64,000 nucleotides of DNA from JAFAXD01 sp963816775 (lineage in GTDB: Bacteria > Pseudomonadota > Alphaproteobacteria > Rhizobiales > Xanthobacteraceae). Below the pieces are notes generated by a model. It saw only the letters and a program-made list of their open reading frames with translations. It had not been told where the DNA came from and did no database searches. The position numbers were made by a program, and so were the translations under genes. Shown here piece after piece: positions 53,776 through 61,466 of the stretch. Location of the stretch: positions 58,779 to 122,778 of the forward strand of contig CAWFLX010000008.1 of NCBI GenBank assembly GCA_963816775.1, read 5' to 3'. The stretch's first letter is position 1. Each line of letters starts with the position of its first letter.

Positions 53776-55005
53776 GTGACGTCACTTGCGGCGGTCAGCT
53801 CCTCCCCGGCGGCCGGCAACGGCCGTTCGGTCGCCGGACTGGCGCAGGCGCTCGAACGGGCGAACGACCTGGTCGAGCGCTTGCGCGCGCGCGCTGCCGA
53901 CGTCGACGCGAAGCGGCGCATTCCCGACGAGAGCATCGCCGAGATCAATGACGCCGGCCTGTTCCGGATTTCAGCGCCGCGCATGTTCGGTGGATCGCAG
54001 CTTGGCATTTCGCCGCTGATCCAGACCGTCGCCACCATCGCATCCGGTTGCGGTTCGACGGGCTGGGTCTATGCCGTACTATCCGGGCATAATTGGGCCG
54101 TGGGCCTGTTTCCAGTGGAGGCGCAACGTGAGGTTTTTTCCGATCCCGACGCGCTCGTCGCCTCGATCGTACGTCTTGGTGGCGAGGCGCCGAAGCAGGT
54201 AGCAGACGGCTATTTGTTCGAAGGCGCCGCCGGCAAGTTCTGCAGCGGGATCGAACATGCAAAATGGATCATGGCCGGCGCGAGCGTGGCGAACCCTTTG
54301 ACTGCTCCGGAGCCGCGCTACTTTCTGATTCCAAAGTCGGAGGTCGAAGTCGTCGATGACTGGTACACGGCGGGGCTGCGCGGTACACGGAGCAGCTCGC
54401 TGAGGATCAAGCACGCGTTTGTTCCAGGCCATCGCAGCGTGTCGATTTCCGAAATCGCGATGGGCATAGCGCCGGGCATCAAGTTCCACGACTCGCCTGT
54501 CTACCGGGCCCCCTTTCCGCAAATTCTGCCGCTCCCGCTGGCCGGAGTCCCGATTGGCCTCGCGCGCGCGGCTCTGCATCTTTATGTGAGCAGTTATCGC
54601 GACAAACTGAACAGTTTTGTAAGCGAGCAGATTGCCGAACAATCCGCAGTCCTTGCGCGCCTTTCGGATGCCCACGCCGACGTCGAGGCGGCGGCCGCGC
54701 TGATCTTCGGCGACGCGGCGGAGATCGACGCCAGCCCGGACGGGTCCAGGACTTCGGCGCTCGACCGCGCGCGCTATGTCAGAAACGCCGCCTATGGCGC
54801 GAACAAGTGCCGTTACGCGGTCACGCGTCTGTTCGAGGCGAGCGGCGGCAGCGCCATCTACGACACGTTCGAGCTGCAGCGGATCTGGCGCGACGTGAAT
54901 GCGGCCGCCGCGCACAACGCATTCATGCGAGACAAACTCGATCCGGCGTTCGGCCGTGCACTCCTCGGGCTCCCAGCGAGCAAATTCGACCGGATCGGAC
55001 ATTGA
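53776..55005 (+). CDS. Acyl-CoA-dehydrogenase-fold flavin monooxygenase (HsaA/HpaB group)
   Basis: 409 residues from a GTG whose GGAG lies inside the operator palindrome. The order is an all-helical N-terminus (LAQALERANDLVERLRARAA), a catalytic-core segment RISAPRMFGG, the beta domain (GAAGKFCSGIEHAKWIMAGA), GLRGTRSSSLRIKHAFVPGH and the C-terminal helical bundle (LFEASGGSAIYDTFELQRIW). This matches two-component monooxygenases such as HsaA that hydroxylate phenols using reduced flavin from a partner. No flavin reductase gene is adjacent. True acyl-CoA dehydrogenase activity is less likely from the RxFGG pattern. Confidence 0.83.
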   Translation: MTSLAAVSSSPAAGNGRSVAGLAQALERANDLVERLRARAADVDAKRRIPDESIAEINDAGLFRISAPRMFGGSQLGISPLIQTVATIASGCGSTGWVYAVLSGHNWAVGLFPVEAQREVFSDPDALVASIVRLGGEAPKQVADGYLFEGAAGKFCSGIEHAKWIMAGASVANPLTAPEPRYFLIPKSEVEVVDDWYTAGLRGTRSSSLRIKHAFVPGHRSVSISEIAMGIAPGIKFHDSPVYRAPFPQILPLPLAGVPIGLARAALHLYVSSYRDKLNSFVSEQIAEQSAVLARLSDAHADVEAAAALIFGDAAEIDASPDGSRTSALDRARYVRNAAYGANKCRYAVTRLFEASGGSAIYDTFELQRIWRDVNAAAAHNAFMRDKLDPAFGRALLGLPASKFDRIGH

Positions 55006-55014
55006 CTGTGATCG

Positions 55015-55040
55015 CGGTTGGCTACGTTGACAGCCAACCG
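55015..55040. terminator. Inverted repeat after flavoprotein gene
   Basis: CGGTTGGCT and AGCCAACCG form 9-bp perfect arms with an 8-base loop, starting 9 bases after the stop at 55005. No T run follows, so it may be a weak or factor-assisted terminator, or an operator for the TRAP genes starting at 55145. Confidence 0.45.
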
Positions 55041-55144
55041 ACGCGTCCATAGGCTATTTCGACAACAGATTTTTCGTTTCCAAAATCAAATGCAGCGCGT
55101 CTCGGCCGTCGCCGACGCACGGCCCGGCCGATGGGAGGATTGCC

Positions 55145-56152
55145 ATGCTCAAGCACCCCCTGGAGATGTCCGCCAGGCCGATTTCTGTAGCCCTCTATGC
55201 GTCGCTAATGCTTGTGTTCTTGTCCGGTGGACGCGCGTCCGCCGAAGAATGGAATTTCTACATGCATCAGTCGGCGCCGAATTTCGCGACATCGCGCGGC
55301 GCAAAGCTGTTTACCGAGGAGATCGAGAAGGCCACGAACGGTGCCCTCAAGGTTCGGCTGCACCTCGCGGGCACGCTGCAGATCAACGCGAGCAACATTA
55401 CGCAGGCCGTGGGCGAGAATGTCGTGCAGATCGGCGATGACCTGTTCAATTCGGGAAACATCCCGGTCGCCGGGATTCCACGGCTCCCCATGCTCATCCA
55501 ATCCTACGAGGATTTCGCGAAGGCAGACGCGGTGCTCAAGCCCTACATTGACAAAGCGTTCGGGCAGAAGGGCTCGACCGTGCTCGCTTCATACACTTAT
55601 CCGATGCAGTTCATCTGGGGGCGCAAGAAGCTCGAATCGCTTAACGACATCAAAGGCATGAAGCTTCGCGTCGCGCAGCCCGAACAGGGCGAATTCGTGC
55701 GGCGTTTTGGCGGGACGTCGATCACGATGAGCGCGCCTGAAGTCCCCTCTGCGCTCGATCGCGGGGTGGTTGACGGTATTTTCACCGCGGGCGTCGGTGC
55801 GGTGTTGTGGAAAGACTTGCTCAAATATGGATACGTCCTGATCGTCAACGTCAACAATTCCTATTTCATCGTCAATACCGAAGCCTACAACAAGCTCGCT
55901 CCCGATCTACAGAGCAAACTCCGCCAGGTTGCTCAACAATCGGCGCGTTGGGATCAGGACACCATGCAGAAGGAAGAAGCGGAATCGGTTCAGGTCCTCT
56001 CTGCCATGGGATACACGTTCACCAAGGCCAAGCCCGAAGAGGTCGCGCGCGCGGTTGACACCATGAAACCGTACTGGGACGAATGGGCAAAGTCGCGCGG
56101 GCCTGACGTCATTGAAGCGCTGGGCAAGACCCGCACCGCTCTCGGGCGGTAA
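55145..56152 (+). CDS. dctP: TRAP transporter periplasmic binding protein (DctP family)
   Basis: 335 residues with GGGAGG upstream. A signal peptide covers about 33 residues (ALYASLMLVFLSGGRASA). Features are HQSAPNFATSRGAKLFTEEI, NDIKGMKLRVAQPEQGEFVR with the carboxylate-binding Arg, and DRGVVDGIFTAG. It is not close to the pair at 42235/46568. First gene of a dctPQM operon that ends with a MetE-like gene. Confidence 0.93.
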   Translation: MLKHPLEMSARPISVALYASLMLVFLSGGRASAEEWNFYMHQSAPNFATSRGAKLFTEEIEKATNGALKVRLHLAGTLQINASNITQAVGENVVQIGDDLFNSGNIPVAGIPRLPMLIQSYEDFAKADAVLKPYIDKAFGQKGSTVLASYTYPMQFIWGRKKLESLNDIKGMKLRVAQPEQGEFVRRFGGTSITMSAPEVPSALDRGVVDGIFTAGVGAVLWKDLLKYGYVLIVNVNNSYFIVNTEAYNKLAPDLQSKLRQVAQQSARWDQDTMQKEEAESVQVLSAMGYTFTKAKPEEVARAVDTMKPYWDEWAKSRGPDVIEALGKTRTALGR

Positions 56153-56165
56153 TCCGGATCCCAAG

Positions 56166-56720
56166 GTGCAGATCGAGCAGGGCCGCGCCCCCGGCAATCC
56201 ACCGGGGCGAAAGCTTCCGGAAACGATCGTCGAACGCGTCTGTAAACTCGCCTGCGTCGCTGCGTTGGTCGTGATGCTGGTCGTGATCGGCATCGATATC
56301 GCCACTCGGTCGCTGTTCAATTTTTCGTTTGAGATTTCAGACGAGCTGGGTGGCTACATGCTGGTCGTGATGACGTTCGTCAGCCTGCCCGTATGTCAGG
56401 TCAACGACAGCTTTCACCACGTCGAGTTGATTCAGTCTCGCCTGTCACCGTTTGGGCGCGCAGTGTCTCACGTCATTTTCGATGTCTTGTCGCTGGCTTT
56501 CTGTGTGTTGCTGTTTTGGCAACTCGTTAGGTTCCAGATCTCGTCGTTCCGATTTGGTGATCAGGCTCCGACCTATCTGGCGACACCGCTGTGGATCCCG
56601 CGAATAGCTATGGCGATCGGCGCGGGGGCCTTGTGCTTTTCCATGGTGCGAACGCTTGCGGCCGATGTTGCCGCCGCGCGAGCGGCCGGCAGAACGACAG
56701 GGGCCGATCGTGAGCCCTGA
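56166..56720 (+). CDS. dctQ: TRAP transporter small permease (DctQ family)
   Basis: 184 residues from a GTG 13 bases after dctP; a TTG further upstream overlaps dctP and is less likely. Four hydrophobic spans include LACVAALVVMLVVIGIDIAT and LGGYMLVVMTFVSLPVCQV. The stop overlaps the dctM start by 11 bases. Confidence 0.85.
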   Translation: MQIEQGRAPGNPPGRKLPETIVERVCKLACVAALVVMLVVIGIDIATRSLFNFSFEISDELGGYMLVVMTFVSLPVCQVNDSFHHVELIQSRLSPFGRAVSHVIFDVLSLAFCVLLFWQLVRFQISSFRFGDQAPTYLATPLWIPRIAMAIGAGALCFSMVRTLAADVAAARAAGRTTGADREP

Positions 56721-58011
56721 GCTTCAGATCGTCGTCACCTTTGCCTTTTTTCTTGTCCTGCTCACGTGCGGAATGGCTGTCCCATTCGCGATCGCCGTTC
56801 CAGCCGTTTTCTATCTGCTGTTGCAGGGCGGCCTGCCGAGCCTCAACAGCCTCGGGCTTGTCAGCTGGGGAAGCATGAACAGCTTCGTCCTCACGTGCGT
56901 GCCGCTGTTCATGCTGATGGCCGAAATCCTGCGTGTCAGCGGATTGAGCAGCCGCATCTATGCCGGCCTGGCCAAGCTGGTCGCCCGGCTTCCCGGCGGA
57001 TTGCTGCAGACCAACATCGCGGGCTGCGCGATCTTTGCCTCGGTCAGTGGATCGAGCATCGCGACCGCGGCGTCGATCGGGGGCGTCGCCCTGCCGCAGC
57101 TCATTGCGCGCAAATACGACCGGCGATTGGCGGCGGGGTCGCTCGCGGCCGGCGGCACACTCGGCATCCTGCTGCCCCCGAGCTTCGGAATGATCGTTTA
57201 CGGCACCTTCACCGAAACCTCGGTCCCAAAATTGTTCATGGCCGGCGTTGTGCCCGGCCTGATCATGACGGCGGCCTTCATGACCTATATCGGCGCCCAC
57301 GCCCTAACCTGGCCGGCGGTCGCGCCGCGGGAAACGGGACCGCGCTCGCTGCACGAACTACTGGTCGCACTGGCCGATGTCCTCCCGTTCGGCATTCTAA
57401 TCGCCGGCACGCTCGGCGGGATCTATGCGGGTCTGGTGACGACCACCGAGGGCGCGACCATCGGCTGCATCCTGGCCATCATCCTCGGCGCGACGTTCGG
57501 CAATCTCACGCTGCGCGGCGCAATCGACGCCATGTACAGCACGATCAAATTCTCCGGAAATATCCTGTTCATTATCTTCACGGCCTATGTTTTCTCCTAC
57601 GCGATCAGTTTCGCGGGCGTCGGCGAGAAGGTGACGGCGTTCATCGTCGGCCTGCACCTGAGCCGGCTCGAGTTTTTCCTGGCGCTGTTCATTCTCTATA
57701 CGGTGCTCGGTTGCCTGATCGAAAGCCTGGGCATGATCGTGATAACGGTGCCGCTGATCTTTCCGGTATTGCCAAGTTATGGCATCGACCCGCTGCTGTT
57801 CGGCGTTGTTCTCGTGCTCTTTGTCGAGCTTGGGCAGATCTCGCCGCCGATCGGCATCAATCTGTTCGTCATTCAGAGTATCTGGGACGGCAAGTTGAGC
57901 GAAGTCATCCTCGGCACCGTGCCGTTTCATCTGGCGATGTTCGTGGTGCTTGCGTTGGTGATCCTCATGCCCGATCTCGCGCTTTGGCTGCCCCATCAAA
58001 TGTCGAGATGA
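56710..58011 (+). CDS. dctM: TRAP transporter large permease (DctM family)
   Basis: 433 residues from a GTG within the dctQ 3' end (MSPELQIVVTFAFFLVLLTC). Characteristic segments are VPLFMLMAEILRVSGLSSRI, CAIFASVSGSSIATAASIG and AAGGTLGILLPPSFGMIVYG. The stop overlaps the ATG of the MetE-like gene (ATGA), so transporter and MetE-like protein are translationally coupled. Confidence 0.94.
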   Translation: MSPELQIVVTFAFFLVLLTCGMAVPFAIAVPAVFYLLLQGGLPSLNSLGLVSWGSMNSFVLTCVPLFMLMAEILRVSGLSSRIYAGLAKLVARLPGGLLQTNIAGCAIFASVSGSSIATAASIGGVALPQLIARKYDRRLAAGSLAAGGTLGILLPPSFGMIVYGTFTETSVPKLFMAGVVPGLIMTAAFMTYIGAHALTWPAVAPRETGPRSLHELLVALADVLPFGILIAGTLGGIYAGLVTTTEGATIGCILAIILGATFGNLTLRGAIDAMYSTIKFSGNILFIIFTAYVFSYAISFAGVGEKVTAFIVGLHLSRLEFFLALFILYTVLGCLIESLGMIVITVPLIFPVLPSYGIDPLLFGVVLVLFVELGQISPPIGINLFVIQSIWDGKLSEVILGTVPFHLAMFVVLALVILMPDLALWLPHQMSR

Positions 58012-59201
58012 GAAACCGAACGATGCAGCGGAGTCATTCGAGAATATTGACGACTCATACCGGCAGCCTGCCGCGGCCGCGCGACCTGACGCGGCTCTAC
58101 GCGGCACGCGCTCGTGGCGATGCGGTCGATGCCGCCGAGATCGATCACGCCGGGCGCGAGGCGGTGCGGGCGATCGTGCGCAAACAGCGCGACGCCGGCA
58201 TCGACGTCGGCAACAACGGCGAGCAGCAGCGGGACTCCTTCTTCCTCTATCTCAAGGCGCGGCTCTCAGGTCTCGGTGGGAGCTGGGAGCGGCCGTCGCG
58301 CGCCGATATCGACCGCTATCCGGAATTTAAGCGGATGTGGATCGAGCAGCAGGCGAGCAAGACGCAGGTCTCGGCGCTGGGCGGGCTGCCGAAGGCGATC
58401 GGCGAGGTGCGTTATCTAGATGACAAGGCGATCAATGACGAGTGCCGCCATTTCAAAACCGTCCTGGCCGAAAATCCCGGCGTCTTTGTCGAGCCGTTCA
58501 TGTGCGCGCCGTCGCCCGGCATTCTCGCCATGGCGGTGCGAAACGAGCACTACGACACGCTTGCGGCCTATCTCGCGGCGCTCGGGACCGCGCTTCAGGT
58601 CGAATATGAAGCGATCGTGGACAATGGGCTGCTGCTGCAGATCGATGCGCCCGATCTCGCGCTCGAACGTCACATTACCTACAAAGACCAGCCGGTTTCC
58701 AAATTCGTCGCATTTGTCGAGCAAGTCGTGGAGACGATTAATCAGGCGCTGCGAAGCGTTCCACGCGACCGCGTGCGCCTGCACGTGTGTTGGGGAAACT
58801 CCGAGTCGCCGCACGATTCCGACGTTCCGCTCGCGGACATCCTTCCCGCCCTGCTTGGGGCCAAGGTTGGCGGCTTCGTATTGCCCTTCGCCAATCCGCG
58901 ACACGCCCACGAATTTCGCTGCTTTGCAAAGTCGCCGCTCGCGGGCGATCAGGTCTTGGTTGCGGGCGTCATCGACAGCCTGACCAACTTTGTCGAGCAC
59001 CCGGAGGTAGTGGCCGACCGCATTGAGCGCGTCGCCGCCGTGGTCGGCGATCCGTCACGCGTTCTTGCGGGAACTGATTGCGGCTTTGATACCTCGGCCG
59101 GGTGGGGCCGCGTTGCCGAGGACGTCGTCTGGGCGAAGCTTGCGAGCCTGCGCGACGGCGCGCGGCTCGCGTCGGAGCGGCTGTTTGCGCGCAAGCAATG
59201 A
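58008..59201 (+). CDS. MetE C-terminal-domain-like protein with altered zinc site, subgroup A (paralogue 8 of 8)
   Basis: 397 residues from the ATG overlapping the dctM stop, with another ATG 15 bases on. The entry motif is TTHTGSLPRP. His259-x-Cys261 (RLHVCWGN) and Cys358 (GTDCGF) are kept. The Glu ligand is replaced by Pro293 (VLPFANPRHAHEF, where the sisters read LEAANVRHGHEW). The neighbouring His299 or His301 might complete the site. Translational coupling to a TRAP permease is the clearest evidence in the window that this family acts on an imported substrate. Confidence 0.86.
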   Translation: MRNRTMQRSHSRILTTHTGSLPRPRDLTRLYAARARGDAVDAAEIDHAGREAVRAIVRKQRDAGIDVGNNGEQQRDSFFLYLKARLSGLGGSWERPSRADIDRYPEFKRMWIEQQASKTQVSALGGLPKAIGEVRYLDDKAINDECRHFKTVLAENPGVFVEPFMCAPSPGILAMAVRNEHYDTLAAYLAALGTALQVEYEAIVDNGLLLQIDAPDLALERHITYKDQPVSKFVAFVEQVVETINQALRSVPRDRVRLHVCWGNSESPHDSDVPLADILPALLGAKVGGFVLPFANPRHAHEFRCFAKSPLAGDQVLVAGVIDSLTNFVEHPEVVADRIERVAAVVGDPSRVLAGTDCGFDTSAGWGRVAEDVVWAKLASLRDGARLASERLFARKQ

Positions 59202-59217
59202 GGTCAATGCCGGGCCC

Positions 59218-59247
59218 GCCCAGGGGCCGAATCGAACCACCGACACC
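59218..59247 (-). repeat. Partial copy of tRNA-Phe 3' end, left flank of cassette
   Basis: Thirty bases match 29 of 30 with 63000-63029 in the same orientation. Read on the minus strand they are the T-arm and acceptor end of tRNA-Phe (GGTGTCGGTGGTTCGATTC onward). The anticodon half is absent. With the copy at 62996-63042 it brackets about 3.8 kb, as attachment-site duplications do. Confidence 0.75.
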
Positions 59248-59401
59248 ATGCTATTCTGTCTGCAAGCACGTAGCGTGTTTGGCCGACGATTACGCCGGCA
59301 GCTCACGCCCAAGCGATTGCGCGAATCTCCCGGCGCCCAGCCAGCCGCAGCCCAACACAAGCTGGCGATCCATCGCTTCCGTCACGCGCGCTACTCCTTG
59401 C

Positions 59402-60193
59402 TCAAAACTTCGCATGGGCGCTGGAAACCAGTGCCAGGACGCGCAACGGGCTGCCGGAGCCGTCTCGGATCTTGAGCGGTGCGCTGATGATGATGGTGCC
59501 CGTGGGCGGCAAGAGATCCAGGTTGGTCAGGCACTGCAGGCCATAGCGTCCTTTGCCGTGCATGTAGAAATGTGCCGGATAGGGCGGTGTGAAATGCGCG
59601 GCCTGGCCGGAGTCGGTGCCGATCGTCTCGGTACCAAAACCGTGCACGTCGCGCTCTTCGACCAGCCATTTCACCGCTTCAGGTGCGGGGCCCGGATTAT
59701 GCGCGCCATCGCTGCGCAGATTGGCATAGGCCACTGGGTCGCGCTTCGACCAGTCGGTGCGCATTAGCACCCAGCACCGGTTCGGGATGCGGCCGTGGCG
59801 CGCCTCCCAGGCCTGCAGGAATTCAACGGTCAGCGTGAAATCTTCGTCGGCGGCCGCCTCCCCGGAACAGTCGATGACGACGGCCGGCGCGATGAAATTG
59901 CTGACGGCGATGGTATCGACCGCGTTGTTTGGCAGGTCCCGCCCCGAGACCCAATGAATCGGCGCGTCGAAATGAGTGCCCGTGTGCTCGCCGCAGGTGA
60001 AGTTGTTCCAGTACCAGGCCGGACCGCGCCCATCGTAGCGCGAAATTTCCTCCAGCCTGAACGGGGCGCACTGCCCCACTTCCGGTGGCAGAACGATGGT
60101 CGGCATTTCCGGCGACAGGGTTTGCGTCAGATCGATGATCTGGATGCCGCCGCTCAGGATATCGGCTGCGAACTGGCTCAAGCTGTCGGTCAT
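59402..60193 (-). CDS. Cyclase-family (KynB-like) metal-dependent amidase/hydrolase
   Basis: 263 residues from MTDSLSQFAADIL; a longer upstream frame lacks homology. The family motif H-x-G-T-H-x-D-x-P-x-H is complete: His70-TGTHFDAPIH80, which binds two metals as in kynurenine formamidase. Further landmarks are IIDLTQTLSPEMP near the N-terminus and GTDSGQAAHF. Relatives hydrolyse formylkynurenine, isatin or cyclic amides. It is the last gene of a minus-strand group with the DUF35-SDR and thiolase-like genes. Confidence 0.88.
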   Translation of the reverse strand: MTDSLSQFAADILSGGIQIIDLTQTLSPEMPTIVLPPEVGQCAPFRLEEISRYDGRGPAWYWNNFTCGEHTGTHFDAPIHWVSGRDLPNNAVDTIAVSNFIAPAVVIDCSGEAAADEDFTLTVEFLQAWEARHGRIPNRCWVLMRTDWSKRDPVAYANLRSDGAHNPGPAPEAVKWLVEERDVHGFGTETIGTDSGQAAHFTPPYPAHFYMHGKGRYGLQCLTNLDLLPPTGTIIISAPLKIRDGSGSPLRVLALVSSAHAKF

Positions 60194-60224
60194 CGGAATC
60201 TCGCGTGGCTGGATGATGCGGCGT

Positions 60225-61466
60225 TCAGACGGCACCTTCCCGTTCGATTGCTTTGGGGTTGTCGCGCCAGCGGGCAAAGATCTCGCGCGCCACGTCGCCG
60301 ACATAGACGTCCTCGACGCCATCCTTCAGCGCAGTGATGATCGCGCTGGCGACGGCGGACGGCGCGACCTTCGGCGCCGGCACGGTCTGATGCCACTCGT
60401 CATCGATGGGGCCCGGGAAGATATTGATGACGCGGATTCCATTCGCCTGCATCTCGCCGCGCAGCGCGTGCGACAGCGAATATGCGGCCGCTTTCGATTC
60501 CGAGAAGGTGCCGAAGGGGGCCAGGTTGGCCAGGGCATAGATTGAAAGGATGTTGACCCAGGCGCAGGCGCTGTTGGCGCGGTCGGCGGCGCGGGTGCGC
60601 ATCGCGGAACCGAAGGATTGTGCCAGCCGCGCGAGGCCGAAATAGTTGACCTCCATCGAGTCGCGGATGCGCTGCATCTCGCGGCCATGTGACGAACCAC
60701 CGGGGCGGACATATTCCGCGGTGTTGACGAGGATATCAACTCGACCGCCGATTTGGGCAGCAAGGTCCTCCACCGAACGCGAGTCGGTCACATCGAGCGG
60801 CACTAGCGCCACACGTTCCATCGCAGCCAGTGCCCCGCGGCTGGGTGCCGGGCGCCAGGATTGCGCGACGCCGACAAAAACCAGTTCCGCGCCGGCTTGC
60901 AGCGCCTGCTGGGCCAGGGGTTCGGCAATGGGACTATCGCCGTCGGTGATCAGCATGCGGCGGAATTTGGGATCGCAGCCGTGCTCACGCAGGATCGGGT
61001 CATCGGCCATGTTGGCGGTCTCCTCTGCGGGCAAAGCGATCATGACGCCGCGGCCCAGTCGGTCGAGCCTCAGCGTCAATCGCACGCGTCCATCCGTGCG
61101 GCAGTCGCCATGGACGTGGGCCACCACCGAAGGTCCGCAATCCATCGTCACGATTCCCGTGCGCCAGGGCGCGCGCTCGCGGAAATAGACTTCGCTGCTG
61201 ATGGCGATGTCAGTCGTCGCGATGAGCGTGCCGCGATCGTCGACGGCCCGCCACTCCAGATCGGTCGCCAGGCAATTGCCGCAGACGTCGCGCGGCGGAT
61301 ATTGCACCTGACCACATTGACTACAGACCTGCAGGGCGAACTCGCCGCGTGCCGCGGCGGCGGTGAGGCCTTGCGCGGTGCGGCTGCGCCCCTGCGGCAA
61401 CAGCGGCAACTGCCGGGTCCGCTCGACCGGGCTTTTGCGCCGGGGCTTTTGCAGCGGTGTGGTCAT
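60225..61466 (-). CDS. DUF35 zinc-ribbon/OB-fold fused to a degenerate short-chain dehydrogenase
   Basis: 413 residues. The N-terminal zinc ribbon has Cys48-x2-Cys51 and Cys62-x2-Cys65, followed by an OB fold to about 150 (APWRTGIVTMDCGPSVVAHV). From about 168 there is an SDR domain. Its nucleotide-binding Gly motif has become TDGDSPIAEP, and the catalytic YxxxK is F321-SESK, so normal dehydrogenase activity is doubtful. DUF35 proteins pair with thiolase-fold enzymes, and the ATG here overlaps the thiolase-like stop. The SDR half may be structural, like a lost hydratase or reductase step. Confidence 0.82.
   Translation of the reverse strand: MTTPLQKPRRKSPVERTRQLPLLPQGRSRTAQGLTAAAARGEFALQVCSQCGQVQYPPRDVCGNCLATDLEWRAVDDRGTLIATTDIAISSEVYFRERAPWRTGIVTMDCGPSVVAHVHGDCRTDGRVRLTLRLDRLGRGVMIALPAEETANMADDPILREHGCDPKFRRMLITDGDSPIAEPLAQQALQAGAELVFVGVAQSWRPAPSRGALAAMERVALVPLDVTDSRSVEDLAAQIGGRVDILVNTAEYVRPGGSSHGREMQRIRDSMEVNYFGLARLAQSFGSAMRTRAADRANSACAWVNILSIYALANLAPFGTFSESKAAAYSLSHALRGEMQANGIRVINIFPGPIDDEWHQTVPAPKVAPSAVASAIITALKDGVEDVYVGDVAREIFARWRDNPKAIEREGAV

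Noticed and set aside
56766..58007. Long upstream extension of the MetE-like frame
   Set aside because: It runs through dctM in another frame and is Arg/His-rich noise; the MetE-like protein begins at the ATGA overlap at 58008.
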